64,000 bases of DNA from Flavobacteriales bacterium (GTDB lineage: Bacteria; Bacteroidota; Bacteroidia; Flavobacteriales_E; Vicingaceae), in assembly GCA_020435335.1 (NCBI GenBank), contig JAGQZT010000019.1, positions 1-64,000 on the forward strand, read 5' to 3'. Made by a program: the position numbers and the translations under genes. Numbering within the stretch: the first letter of the stretch is position 1; the number at the start of each line of letters is the position of its first letter. Of the stretch, positions 52,381 through 61,242 are shown in pieces. Below the pieces are notes generated by a model, which was not told the origin of the DNA, searched no databases, and saw only the letters and a list, made by a program, of their open reading frames with translations.

Positions 52381-54009
52381 CTATTCAACAATTATTTTTT
52401 GAGTAACAATACTCTGATTGGTAGTTACCACAACAAAATAGATTCCTTTAGCCTGATCGCTAAGGTCAATGATATTCGTATGGGATTGAATATCCAATTG
52501 TTTGAAGACGACCTGACCCTGTAGGTTCATTACTTTAATTGATAGAGGACTGAAGTTTTCTTCTGAATCACAGATCAAATGGAACAAACCATTGGTTGGA
52601 TTCGGAAAAACGTGAATCGATTGTTTTAAGTCCGGATTCTCATCTACACCGGTAGGATGATCAATTTTAAAATTATCGAAGTGAATATCCGTATTTTTTT
52701 GAGCATAAGCATCATTGTGTGTAGCGAAGAGTGCAAATTGAACATGGGCTCCGGTAGAAGGGATTAAAGCTGAAAATGGCCTTAATACATTGTTGAGCAC
52801 ACTGGCTTTTGAAAAGATAATTAATGGCAGCCAATTTTGTCCGTCTTCCGTGTAAACCACTTTTACCGTATCTCCGCTCCCCATGGATTGATAAGTGCTG
52901 CTGTTGTAAGCTGTTACGGCAGCATCTACGGATACTTCGTAATTGCCGGCAGACAAGTCGATAGGTGGAGTGACTAACCAGTAATTATAGGCACCTAATG
53001 AATATAAACGAACTGCAGCAGTTGTTCCCAAGGTTGTTTTTCCGGTCCATTTACCCGATTCAAACAAGATAGGCCCGGCGGCTAATGTTCCTTCTACGGC
53101 ATCTCGCCAGCAGGTGTTTGGTAAAAAAGTATTGAAGTTCTCTTGAAACGGAGGGATTGCTGCCATGCAAGTGGTTTTGAATGTATAAGGCCCTTGCCAA
53201 TCGCTTGAGGAAGTACCACATGATGATCTTAAGTAATAATCGTAGGTGGTATTTGGTGAAAGACCGTTCAATGGGTAAGGTTTGGAATTTGTGGCACTGA
53301 TGGATGGGATTCCTGAAGGTGTAAATCCACTCACCCCCCATTCAATATCCCAGACCGCTGCCGAACCGTTTTCTTCCCAGTTTAGTATTGCATTGTAGGT
53401 TGAAATATTGGTTGCAGTGAGGTTTGTAGGAATTTGACAAGACGGGATGGTCTCGAAAATAAATTTATCAATTCCGACTATCCATCCCGTATACGCAAAA
53501 TCATTAATATGAAAAGCGATGTTTACGTTCCCGGTATAACCTGAAAGGTCGACGATATACTCTCTGTAATTCGGATTGTCATAAAAGGTCTGCGGGATTA
53601 AGGTATTGGTGAAATTGTTTACAGCAGTCCCGGAAGTGGAAAGCAGAACTTCAAAATCATTAGGAGCAGACATACTTTGAACCCTGCAGGAGAATCGAAT
53701 TTGTTCATTCCCGCTAGCAACGAGTGTGGGTGAGATCAGGTAATCATCGGTAACAGGATCGAATTCAGTTAGCATGGATGCTACCCGATCGCCAATTAAA
53801 GGATCGAAAGAGAAACTGGCAATGATCCAGGAATTGCCGTCGTTATTTTGATCGGTGATAGTCCAGCAACTGCTCGTGGGAGAAGTCGTACTAAATGTTT
53901 CCAGATAGGGAGGAGAAAGGGTACAACCTTGCCCGGATGCATTAAAATTACCGATAAATGCCAGCAGGAAACAAAGTGGCGTTAAGAACTTAATGTATAA
54001 TTTTTTCAT
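52381..54009 (-). CDS. T9SS-secreted protein with two jelly-roll (choice-of-anchor J) modules and Fn3
   Basis: 542 residues. Signal peptide (MKKLYIKFLTPLCFLLAFIG). First jelly-roll/MAM-like module at about 29-195, fibronectin type III at about 195-280 (PTNLTATNISTYNAILNWEE), second jelly-roll module at about 285-455 (SLGAYNYWLVTPPIDLSAGN) and T9SS type A signal at about 465-542 (HVFPNPTNGLFHLICDSEEN). Paralogue of the next gene. No catalytic residue was recognised; an adhesion or sugar-binding role at the cell surface is inferred. Confidence 0.85.
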   Translation of the reverse strand: MKKLYIKFLTPLCFLLAFIGNFNASGQGCTLSPPYLETFSTTSPTSSCWTITDQNNDGNSWIIASFSFDPLIGDRVASMLTEFDPVTDDYLISPTLVASGNEQIRFSCRVQSMSAPNDFEVLLSTSGTAVNNFTNTLIPQTFYDNPNYREYIVDLSGYTGNVNIAFHINDFAYTGWIVGIDKFIFETIPSCQIPTNLTATNISTYNAILNWEENGSAAVWDIEWGVSGFTPSGIPSISATNSKPYPLNGLSPNTTYDYYLRSSCGTSSSDWQGPYTFKTTCMAAIPPFQENFNTFLPNTCWRDAVEGTLAAGPILFESGKWTGKTTLGTTAAVRLYSLGAYNYWLVTPPIDLSAGNYEVSVDAAVTAYNSSTYQSMGSGDTVKVVYTEDGQNWLPLIIFSKASVLNNVLRPFSALIPSTGAHVQFALFATHNDAYAQKNTDIHFDNFKIDHPTGVDENPDLKQSIHVFPNPTNGLFHLICDSEENFSPLSIKVMNLQGQVVFKQLDIQSHTNIIDLSDQAKGIYFVVVTTNQSIVTQKIIVE

Positions 54010-54154
54010 GATGATAAAGTTTGTGGTTAAGAACCAAAGATGAGGGTATTACAGACAAATTAATAACCCTAAAATTTCCTCGAGTAACCCAAAAAATGAC
54101 GACCAACCTTCGGTCATCTTTAGGAGTTATTGTATTGAAAATGAGCAGTTAAAG

Positions 54155-54190
54155 GCAATAAAAACCCGGCACGTTAAGGTGCCGGGCTCT
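54155..54190 (-). terminator. Terminator after the 554-residue T9SS gene
   Basis: On the minus strand CCCGGCAC pairs with GTGCCGGG (54165-54172 with 54179-54186), followed by TTTTTATT. It lies 15 bases after the stop codon. Confidence 0.85.
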
Positions 54191-54204
54191 GATTACTTCG
54201 ATAG

Positions 54205-55869
54205 CTATCGAATAACCAACTTATGGGATGAGGTTGATCGATCAGTAGTGACCACAACAAAATAGATGCCGGGGGCTTGATTACTGAGATCGATGGTTTC
54301 ATGGATTGCGGACAGGGAATCGAAGGCGGATTGCTCAAAAACCACTTGTCCCTGTAAGTTTACGACTTGAATGGAAAGCTGTTTAACAGGTACCGGAGGG
54401 TTGATAACCACTGTAAATTGTCCGTTGTTCGGGTTCGGGAAGATGTTGACATCATGTTGAGTGATCAGCTGGTTAGCTAACCCCGTAGCAGGAAGAATCT
54501 GGAAATTATCAACGTGAAAATCATAATCTTCGGGATTGTCAACAGGTCCGTCGGTAGCCAGGATACCGAATTGCACATGGGTTCCGGTAGAAGGGATGGG
54601 TGTGGAGTATGTGGTTAATGTATTCGGTAAGTTATCCGATACCGTCCACATCATCAGGTTGTTCCAGGTAATCCCGTCTTCAGTGTAGACAACCCGAACG
54701 GTGTCGTCGGCGCCCATGACATCCGGAAGAGAACCCAGGTAGGTTGTTACAGCCACGTCCAGGCTCAGTTCGTAGCTGGTTGCCGATAAGTCGAATTGAG
54801 GGCTTAATATCCAGTCGCTATGACTGGTATTGTATAAATTAATACGAACGCTTGGGTTTCCGCCTACACTACCGGAAGCCCATGGACTTGATCCGGGAGA
54901 TAACGGGCCGGTTAAGATATTTCCTGTATTGGCTTCATCCCAGCAGGTGTTTGGTACGAACGTAGCGAATGTTTCCAGGTATGCGGGGGTGAAAGCTGCG
55001 CATGGAGTGGTAAAGGTGTAAGGGCCGCTCCAGATACTTACGCCGGAGGCTCCGCAATCACTTCTTACATAATAATCATAAGCCGTTGTGGATGATAGGC
55101 CGGATAACGTATAAGGGTATGAGATAACCCCTGTTATCATAGGAGTACCTGTTGGCGTAAAACCGGAAGGACCCCATTCGATGTCCCATTGTGTTCCACT
55201 TGGATCAGTCCAGGTTAAATCAGCAGAAGTTGCTGTAATAGCTGTGGTCGATAATGCTGTTGGGGCAGGGCATGCCGGTGGGGTTTGAATAATGAAATTA
55301 TCGATGTGAAAATCATAATCTTCCAGATCGTTAATCGGTCCGTCGGTAGCCAGGATGCCGAATTGCACATTAGAACCGGTTGAAGGAATAGGGACACTAT
55401 AAGTGATTAAGTTATTGGGGAGGTTATCTTGTACAGTCCAATACATTAAGGTGTTCCAGGTTGTTCCGTTTTCAGTATAAGCTACCCGAACGGTATCATC
55501 GGAGCCCATCGCATCCGGTGCAGAAGACAGCCAATTGGTTACGGCTACATCGATTAGAAGCTCATAACCTCCGGCAGACAGATCAAAAGCAGGTGATAAA
55601 ACCCAGTCACTTCTGGTGGTTGTATACAGATTGATTTTAACGGTGTTTCCAATGGCCGTTCCGGCTCCCCAAGGTCCGGTTCCCAATGAACTGGGCCCCG
55701 TTTGTATACTCCCCGCATCGGCTTCGTTCCAACATACGTTGGGCAAAAAGGTATTAAACGGTTCACTAAAATAAGGTGTAAACGGAGCACAGGGCTGCGC
55801 TTTGGATAACATGCTTGGACCTCCGAAAAACAAAGCCAGAAGCAGTAAAGGTAGATAGATTTTTTTCAT
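54205..55869 (-). CDS. T9SS-secreted protein with tandem-duplicated jelly-roll modules
   Basis: 554 residues. Signal peptide, then a jelly-roll module (about 27-200), Fn3 (about 200-290), a second jelly-roll module (about 290-470) and T9SS type A signal (about 475-554, VNIFPNPNNGQFTVVINPPV). The two jelly-roll modules are close copies: both contain SDDTVRV or ADDTVRV, TYSxPIPSTG and VQFGILATDGP then EDYDFH(I/V)DNF. This is a recent internal duplication. Same family as the 542-residue neighbour. Surface protein with unknown ligand. Confidence 0.87.
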   Translation of the reverse strand: MKKIYLPLLLLALFFGGPSMLSKAQPCAPFTPYFSEPFNTFLPNVCWNEADAGSIQTGPSSLGTGPWGAGTAIGNTVKINLYTTTRSDWVLSPAFDLSAGGYELLIDVAVTNWLSSAPDAMGSDDTVRVAYTENGTTWNTLMYWTVQDNLPNNLITYSVPIPSTGSNVQFGILATDGPINDLEDYDFHIDNFIIQTPPACPAPTALSTTAITATSADLTWTDPSGTQWDIEWGPSGFTPTGTPMITGVISYPYTLSGLSSTTAYDYYVRSDCGASGVSIWSGPYTFTTPCAAFTPAYLETFATFVPNTCWDEANTGNILTGPLSPGSSPWASGSVGGNPSVRINLYNTSHSDWILSPQFDLSATSYELSLDVAVTTYLGSLPDVMGADDTVRVVYTEDGITWNNLMMWTVSDNLPNTLTTYSTPIPSTGTHVQFGILATDGPVDNPEDYDFHVDNFQILPATGLANQLITQHDVNIFPNPNNGQFTVVINPPVPVKQLSIQVVNLQGQVVFEQSAFDSLSAIHETIDLSNQAPGIYFVVVTTDRSTSSHKLVIR

Positions 55870-55872
55870 GAT

Positions 55873-55914
55873 GAGTTTGCTTTAAATGTTAGAAGGTAAA
55901 GGTCTGGCAAACTC
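55873..55914. repeat. Small inverted repeat in the leader of the 554-residue T9SS gene
   Basis: GAGTTTGC (55873-55880) and GCAAACTC (55907-55914) are perfect inverted copies 26 bases apart, just upstream of the start codon. Leader hairpin or chance. Confidence 0.3.
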
Positions 55915-55978
55915 AGGATAGTAAATATCCTTAGACAGTTTAAAGCTGCTCAATACTAATTAGTTAGGCAACCTTGTT

Positions 55979-57082
55979 TTAGGTGTAAAATACCCGTTTT
56001 ACCCGGGGAGAGATGATGGTAAACAGTTCATAGGGAATGGTATGGATGCGGGAGGCCATGTCGGAAATGGTATTTTTCTCTCCAAAAACAATGACTTCAT
56101 CTCCCAGGTCACAATCGATATCCGTTACATCAATGGTAGCCATATCCATGGAAATATTTCCGATTACAGGAGCCTTTTTACCGTTTACGATGACTTCCCA
56201 TTTCCCATTACTGAGTAACCGGTTAAACCCGTCGGCATACCCCATCGGAATGGTGGCAATCATTTTGTTCTCATGGGCTATTCCCATTCGGTTGTATCCA
56301 ACCGTCTCGTTTTTAGGCACTTCGATCAAATGTGAGATTTTGGTCTTCAGGGTACTCACGGTTTTTAATTTTTGCTGTGTGGTTTCATCGTTACAAACAC
56401 CGTACAATCCGATTCCTAAACGAACCATGTCGAAAGCATATTCGGAAAAGCGTATGATGCCATTGGTATTTAAAATGTGTCGGTCGATGTGGTAATTGAA
56501 TTTCTTCCGAAACCGGCTTGACAATTTGTCGAAGAGCTGAATCTGTTGCCTGGTGAATGCATCATGAGCCGGTTCGTCGGTGGCCGCCAGGTGTGAGAAT
56601 ACACTTTCTACCCGAATGAATTGCTCTAAGGCCAGCAGCCAGTCCGCCATTTCATCCAGTTTCTCAGGATTAACGCCTAAACGGTGCATGCCTGTATCGA
56701 TCTTGATGTGAACCGGAAAGGGTATGTTCAGGCCGGCGTCTTTTACGGCTTCTGCGAATAACGCCAAATTCTTAGTCGAAAAGATAACCGGACTTAACTG
56801 GTATTCCACCATGAGGTTAAAACTGGCAGCTTCCGGATTCATAACCATGATCGGGGTTTGAACGCCTTCTTTTCGAATCTCTACGCCCTCTAAAATATTG
56901 GCCACGCCCAGATAATCAACGCCTTCTTTTTCCAGGGCTTCGGCTACTTCGTAAGTGCCCAAACCATAGGAGAAGGCTTTCACCATAACCATCATTTTGG
57001 TAGTTGACGGAACCAACGACTTAAAATACCGGTAATTGGTAACCAGGTTGTTGAGGTCGATCTCGAGGGTGGTATCGTAAAT
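55979..57082 (-). CDS. alr: Alanine racemase with no ordinary start codon
   Basis: PLP enzyme interconverting L- and D-alanine for peptidoglycan. The PLP-lysine is in MVMVKAFSYGLG and the catalytic Tyr in VGYNRMG; also HIKIDTGMHRLGV and FDMVRLGIGLYG. The earliest ATG/GTG/TTG is TTG 57016, which would delete the first strand and helix. Upstream the frame continues as YDTTLEIDLNNLVTNYRYFK, a normal alr N-terminus, back to the stop of tdk at 57098-57100, in the same frame, without ATG, GTG or TTG. ATT at 57080-57082 follows AGGA by four bases and would put the PLP Lys at residue 35, matching E. coli Lys34. I give ATT as the likely start; ATA 57094, CTG and stop-codon read-through are alternatives. 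Confidence 0.85.
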   Translation of the reverse strand: MYDTTLEIDLNNLVTNYRYFKSLVPSTTKMMVMVKAFSYGLGTYEVAEALEKEGVDYLGVANILEGVEIRKEGVQTPIMVMNPEAASFNLMVEYQLSPVIFSTKNLALFAEAVKDAGLNIPFPVHIKIDTGMHRLGVNPEKLDEMADWLLALEQFIRVESVFSHLAATDEPAHDAFTRQQIQLFDKLSSRFRKKFNYHIDRHILNTNGIIRFSEYAFDMVRLGIGLYGVCNDETTQQKLKTVSTLKTKISHLIEVPKNETVGYNRMGIAHENKMIATIPMGYADGFNRLLSNGKWEVIVNGKKAPVIGNISMDMATIDVTDIDCDLGDEVIVFGEKNTISDMASRIHTIPYELFTIISPRVKRVFYT

Positions 57083-57097
57083 TAATTCCTGTATGGC

Positions 57098-57673
57098 TTA
57101 TCTTTTTTGAGCGTTGTAACAATTCCGGCACAAAGGTTCATAGGCATCGGTCTCACCGAGGTGCACCAAGGTATCATTATCTGTGATTCGATGGGAATGA
57201 TTGGCCAGCTCGCCGCACCGCACACAAATCGCATGCACTTTCGTTACATATTCGGCACAAGCCATAATACCGGGCATCGGACCAAACGGATTGCCTTTGA
57301 AGTCCATATCCAACCCCGCCACGATCACCCGAACACCATTGTTGGCCAACTGATTGCATACGGCGATCAAGCCATCATCAAAAAACTGAGCCTCATCAAT
57401 ACCTACAACATCCACGTTGTTGGCCAGAATGGGTATGTTGGAGGAAGAAGGAACCGGTGTGGAATGAATTTCATTCGCATCATGAGAAACAACTTTCTCT
57501 TCATCATATCGCGTGTCTACCTCCGGCTTGAAGATCTCTACATTTTGTTTGGCAAATTGAGCCCGCTTCATTCTCCGGATCAGCTCTTCCGTTTTGCCGG
57601 AAAACATGGATCCGCAGATCACTTCGATCCATCCTTTTCTTTTTGCTGAGCTTTTACTGTTTTCCAAGAACAT
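57098..57673 (-). CDS. tdk: Thymidine kinase
   Basis: 191 residues. Phosphorylates thymidine with ATP for salvage. P-loop [10 protein letters not shown] (residues 21-30), Walker-B-like [12 protein letters not shown] with the catalytic Glu, lasso/zinc region [13 protein letters not shown] and EPLCRNC (four Cys for zinc). Its stop is directly followed, in the same frame, by the alanine racemase reading frame, so both are co-transcribed and possibly translationally linked. Confidence 0.95.
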   Translation of the reverse strand: MFLENSKSSAKRKGWIEVICGSMFSGKTEELIRRMKRAQFAKQNVEIFKPEVDTRYDEEKVVSHDANEIHSTPVPSSSNIPILANNVDVVGIDEAQFFDDGLIAVCNQLANNGVRVIVAGLDMDFKGNPFGPMPGIMACAEYVTKVHAICVRCGELANHSHRITDNDTLVHLGETDAYEPLCRNCYNAQKR

Positions 57674-57755
57674 TGCCCGATCCGAGTATTAATTAATAGA
57701 AATTTTATTAGTTTTATCTTGCTTAAAATAGCGAGAACGAATAAGCATCTAAATT

Positions 57756-58478
57756 ATGGAAATTGGCCAATTACGCAAAGAGATAAATGATTTATTAGAG
57801 AACATTGTTGAACATTCGAACAACTACTCCAACAATCGTCCCATCCCTTCTCTGGAAGTGAGCTATGTGTTAAAGAAAGTCAGCAGGATGCAAGAGACGC
57901 TCATTATCCTGAAGCATTTACTGGAACAGGAAGAACTACGTGTTAAACAATCCAGAACGTCGGCATCTCAGGGAACTTCGGATTTAGCGGAAAAGCCGGT
58001 TCCTGTCACAGAGACTCCCGCTGAATCTTCTTCTCCAGAGGTTTTACCGGAAGACAGAGTAGTTCCGGAGGAAACGAAAGCGGAAGAAGTTGCTGCTGAG
58101 CCAACCGAGCCTGAATCCGTTTCACAATCCATTCCGGAAGAATCTCAAATTGAGGAAACATCCCCGGAGGAACCCGTGATCAATACTGTCCATGAAACGG
58201 AACAGCTTACACAAATACCGACAAGAAGCGCCCTGGAAAATCGGCCGATTGCCCGGCTGATCGATGCCCTGACCCTCAACGATCGTTATTTATATGCCAA
58301 TGAGCTGTTCAATAAAGACATGAATGCGTTCAATGCGTTGGTGAAAGCACTCGATAACTGTACAAATAAAGAGGAAGCACAAGGTATTATTGCCCGCTTT
58401 AACGAGGAGTGGGATCAGGAAAATGTCCATGTTCTTTCTTTTTTCGAGCTGGTAGACCGAAGATTTATGGTGTCATGA
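57756..58478 (+). CDS. Acidic protein of unknown function
   Basis: 240 residues without signal peptide or membrane segment. Residues 1-70 are helical (IGQLRKEINDLLENIVEHSN). Residues about 75-155 are a disordered Glu/Pro/Ser/Val-rich linker. Residues about 160-240 form a helical domain (RLIDALTLNDRYLYANELFN, NAFNALVKALDNCTNKEEAQ, LSFFELVDRRF) that I recall as conserved in many Bacteroidota hypotheticals. Start TGA/ATG overlap with the next gene implies co-translation with the M28 peptidase. No function assigned. Confidence 0.7.
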   Translation: MEIGQLRKEINDLLENIVEHSNNYSNNRPIPSLEVSYVLKKVSRMQETLIILKHLLEQEELRVKQSRTSASQGTSDLAEKPVPVTETPAESSSPEVLPEDRVVPEETKAEEVAAEPTEPESVSQSIPEESQIEETSPEEPVINTVHETEQLTQIPTRSALENRPIARLIDALTLNDRYLYANELFNKDMNAFNALVKALDNCTNKEEAQGIIARFNEEWDQENVHVLSFFELVDRRFMVS

Positions 58479-59737
58479 GGCAACTGCTATTTGCCATATT
58501 TTTTACCCTCACGTTTCCTCTTTTCTCCCAGCAATTCGACTATGCCAAGAAAGTAGTCGATACGCTTACATCACCCTTTTTTAGCGGGCGTGGAGCCTTG
58601 AACAACGGCGAGCACAAGGCAGCGGAGTACCTGGCTAAGGAATTTCGACGGCTGGGACTTAAGAACTACGGTGAAGACTACTTTCAGGAATTTTCCTATC
58701 CGATCAATACTTTTCCCGGAAAGGTTGAGCTGAAAGTAGGTGAAAAGCAACTCATTCCGGGTGTCGATTTCATTGTCGGTCCCGCTTCGGGCAGCATCAA
58801 CGGCACTTACGAAACGGTTTGGTACAATGCCAGTAATGCTCCGACAAAAAAGCAATTAAAGAAACTTGCCGGTCGCCGCTTTTTTAGCAAAAAGGTTATT
58901 GTGGTTGATGATGCAGGAGAAGCCGGCGAGGAAGTCAAAGAGGTACTTCATCTGTTGAAAATCAATGTTTATGGTGCTGCAGGAGTGATCATTTTGGACG
59001 ACAAACTGACCCAAAGTTTATCGCCAACATACAACGATTTTGCTATCGTACATGTTAAAAGAGGGGTTATTGAACGGATCGAAAGAAGTATAGCGATCCA
59101 CATCGATCAAGATCGGATCACTAACTACACGTCACAGAATGTGATCGGATACGTACAGGGAACGGACTATCCGGATTCCGTAATCATCCTTTCAGCTCAT
59201 TACGACCACCTGGGCATGATGGGTGATGAGGTTTATTTCCCCGGGGCGAATGACAATGCCAGTGGTATAGCCATGTTACTCAACCTGGCCTACCATTACA
59301 CCCATAAGGAACCGCCAAAAAAAACCCTGGTTTTTATAGCTTTTGGTGGTGAAGAAGCCGGTTTGAGGGGATCCAAATATTATGTAGAACATCCGCTCAT
59401 TCCACTGCGAAGAGTAAATTTTGTCATGAATATGGACCTCATGGGAACCGGCGACGAAGGCGCCATGATCGTGAATGCCAAGGTGTTTCCGAGGCAATTC
59501 CAAGTGTTGGACAGTATTAACAACACCAGCGAGTATTTGGTTCAATTAAAACAACGTGGAAAAGCAGCCAACAGTGATCATTATTGGTTTTCCGAAAAAG
59601 GAGTGCCTGCATTTTTTATTTACACCCTTGGGGGGATTAAAGCCTATCACGATGTGGAGGATGTCGCCCGGACGCTACCATACACCGATTTTGAAGATTG
59701 TTTTCGATTGATTCGCGATTTTGTAGACGAATTGTAA
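58475..59737 (+). CDS. M28 family zinc peptidase, secreted
   Basis: 420 residues from ATG 58475, which overlaps the previous stop (ATGA) and begins with a signal peptide (MRQLLFAIFFTLTFPLFSQ). A PA-like insert lies at about 100-215. Metal and catalytic residues: SAHYDHLGMMG (His-x-Asp), PGANDNASGIAML (Asp), AFGGEEAGLRGSKYY (catalytic Glu and ligand Glu), FVMNMDLMGTGDEG (Asp) and YHDVEDVA (final His). It cleaves N-terminal residues from peptides in the periplasm or outside. Confidence 0.92.
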   Translation: MRQLLFAIFFTLTFPLFSQQFDYAKKVVDTLTSPFFSGRGALNNGEHKAAEYLAKEFRRLGLKNYGEDYFQEFSYPINTFPGKVELKVGEKQLIPGVDFIVGPASGSINGTYETVWYNASNAPTKKQLKKLAGRRFFSKKVIVVDDAGEAGEEVKEVLHLLKINVYGAAGVIILDDKLTQSLSPTYNDFAIVHVKRGVIERIERSIAIHIDQDRITNYTSQNVIGYVQGTDYPDSVIILSAHYDHLGMMGDEVYFPGANDNASGIAMLLNLAYHYTHKEPPKKTLVFIAFGGEEAGLRGSKYYVEHPLIPLRRVNFVMNMDLMGTGDEGAMIVNAKVFPRQFQVLDSINNTSEYLVQLKQRGKAANSDHYWFSEKGVPAFFIYTLGGIKAYHDVEDVARTLPYTDFEDCFRLIRDFVDEL

Positions 59738-59750
59738 CTACTTTTACAGC

Positions 59751-60260
59751 ATGAAAACAAAGACAGCAAAAGAAACACTGGCAGTTATGACTGAGATCGT
59801 ACTGCCGAATGATACCAATACCTTAGGCAATTTAATGGGAGGAAAGCTCCTGCACTGGCTTGATATCTGTGCTGCTATTTCCGCACACCGTTGTTCCAAC
59901 CGGATTGTGGTTACTGCTGCTGTTAATCATGTATCTTTTGCACATCCGATCAAATTAGGCGATATCATTACACTGGAAGCAAAGGTCAGCCGAAGCTTTA
60001 CGTCGTCCATGGAGGTGATCATAGATGTGTTTGTGGAAGACCATCGAACCGGTGCCAAGACCAAATGCAATGATGCCATCTATACCTTTGTAGCGGTCGA
60101 TCAGATGGGGAGCCCGATTAATGTGCCTGAAATCGTGCCTGAATCGGAGCAGGAACACCAACGGTTTGCTGCTGCGCTGAGAAGGCGTGAGTTGAGTTTA
60201 ATTCTGGCCGGTAAGATGAAGGCCGAAGATGCCACGGAACTCAAGAAATTGTTTGATTAA
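59751..60260 (+). CDS. Acyl-CoA thioesterase (hot-dog fold)
   Basis: 169 residues. Hot-dog thioesterase of the YciA/BACH type: IVLPNDTNTLGNLMGGKLLH with the catalytic Asn/Asp region, WLDICAAISAHRCSNRIVVT, and VSFAHPIKLGDIITLEAKVS. Hydrolyses acyl-CoA esters in the cytosol; chain length unknown. TACTTTTA at 59739-59746 lies just before the ATG and may be a -7 box. Its stop overlaps the convergent glycosyltransferase by 4 bases. Confidence 0.9.
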   Translation: MKTKTAKETLAVMTEIVLPNDTNTLGNLMGGKLLHWLDICAAISAHRCSNRIVVTAAVNHVSFAHPIKLGDIITLEAKVSRSFTSSMEVIIDVFVEDHRTGAKTKCNDAIYTFVAVDQMGSPINVPEIVPESEQEHQRFAAALRRRELSLILAGKMKAEDATELKKLFD

Positions 60261-61216
60261 TCCTCTGCTTTCGGAGCATTGATAATATCGTACTGAGTGG
60301 CTTGCAGGATCAATTGAAAGCCCAGGATGATCGTTAACGTGATGATCATGATGGTTCCCGTAGGGGTGAAAATATCGCGGGAAGCGTAATACACCCAGGT
60401 ATAAATCCCGAAAATAAATCCGAACAGAAACATCGGAATTCCCATGATCAGGTAGATGGATCCCGGATTAAAGTCGTAGAGTAAATACCCTTTCACCAGG
60501 CGTTTCAGAAAAGTGCCGATTAGCTTGGGCATAAACACAAAAGGCATTTTCCAGACCTGCATGTTCGATTTCTCATCGCCGTAAATGGCCGGCATGGCCA
60601 CATCCTTGATGCGTGCCCGATGAAAGTATAGTTCGGCCAACAAAGAAGTTTCGAAATAATACCGGTTATCCAGATTTTTGAAGTTCAAACGTTGAAGAAC
60701 CTCTTTCTTCATGGCAAAAAAACCGTTAGTCGGATCAAAATTATGCCAGTATCCGGTAGATGATTTAATGAGTAACGATAAGGCCAGATTGCCCATGCGG
60801 CGGAACAGCGGCATCTTTTTCAGGGCGTCAAAATCCCGGAAACGGTTCCCTTTCGCCACTTCCGCTTTATTTTCCATTAATGGTTCGATCAGTTGGGGGA
60901 GGTAGCTTAAATCCATTTGATCGTCGGCATCAACCTTTACCACAAAATCGGTATCCAGTTCCAAGGCCTTTTTAAATCCGGATTTCGTGGCACCACCCAC
61001 CCCCTGATTCTTTTCGTGGCGAACCACATGAACCTGGATGTTCGGGTTGATCTTTTGTTGAATATCTTCCAGAGGAAGTGCTTCAGGGCTTTTATCATCC
61101 ACAATTACCACCTGATTGATATAATCAGGAAGTTTGGAAACCACTTTCACAATGCCTTTAGCGGCTTTGAAATAAGGGATAATAATAGTAATATGTTGTT
61201 CGTTGAGGTTCTTCAT
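60257..61216 (-). CDS. Glycosyltransferase family 2, dolichol-phosphate-mannose-synthase-like
   Basis: 319 residues. GT-A domain: ITIIIPYFKAAKGIVKVVSK, QVVIVDDKSPEA, HEKNQGVGGATKSGFKKALE and the DxD motif VVKVDADDQMD. Two C-terminal transmembrane segments (about 235-300: YLIMGIPMFLFGFIFGIYTW). Transfers sugar from a nucleotide donor to polyprenyl phosphate, supplying GT-C enzymes at the outer face. It lies 26 bases after the TPR membrane protein gene, a possible user of that sugar. Confidence 0.88.
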   Translation of the reverse strand: MKNLNEQHITIIIPYFKAAKGIVKVVSKLPDYINQVVIVDDKSPEALPLEDIQQKINPNIQVHVVRHEKNQGVGGATKSGFKKALELDTDFVVKVDADDQMDLSYLPQLIEPLMENKAEVAKGNRFRDFDALKKMPLFRRMGNLALSLLIKSSTGYWHNFDPTNGFFAMKKEVLQRLNFKNLDNRYYFETSLLAELYFHRARIKDVAMPAIYGDEKSNMQVWKMPFVFMPKLIGTFLKRLVKGYLLYDFNPGSIYLIMGIPMFLFGFIFGIYTWVYYASRDIFTPTGTIMIITLTIILGFQLILQATQYDIINAPKAED

Positions 61217-61242
61217 CGCGTTAACGCACCACTAATGTAATT

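Noticed and set aside
57107-57649. 180-codon antisense frame over tdk
   Set aside because: tdk has intact P-loop, zinc and catalytic motifs on the minus strand; the antisense frame has no recognisable features.
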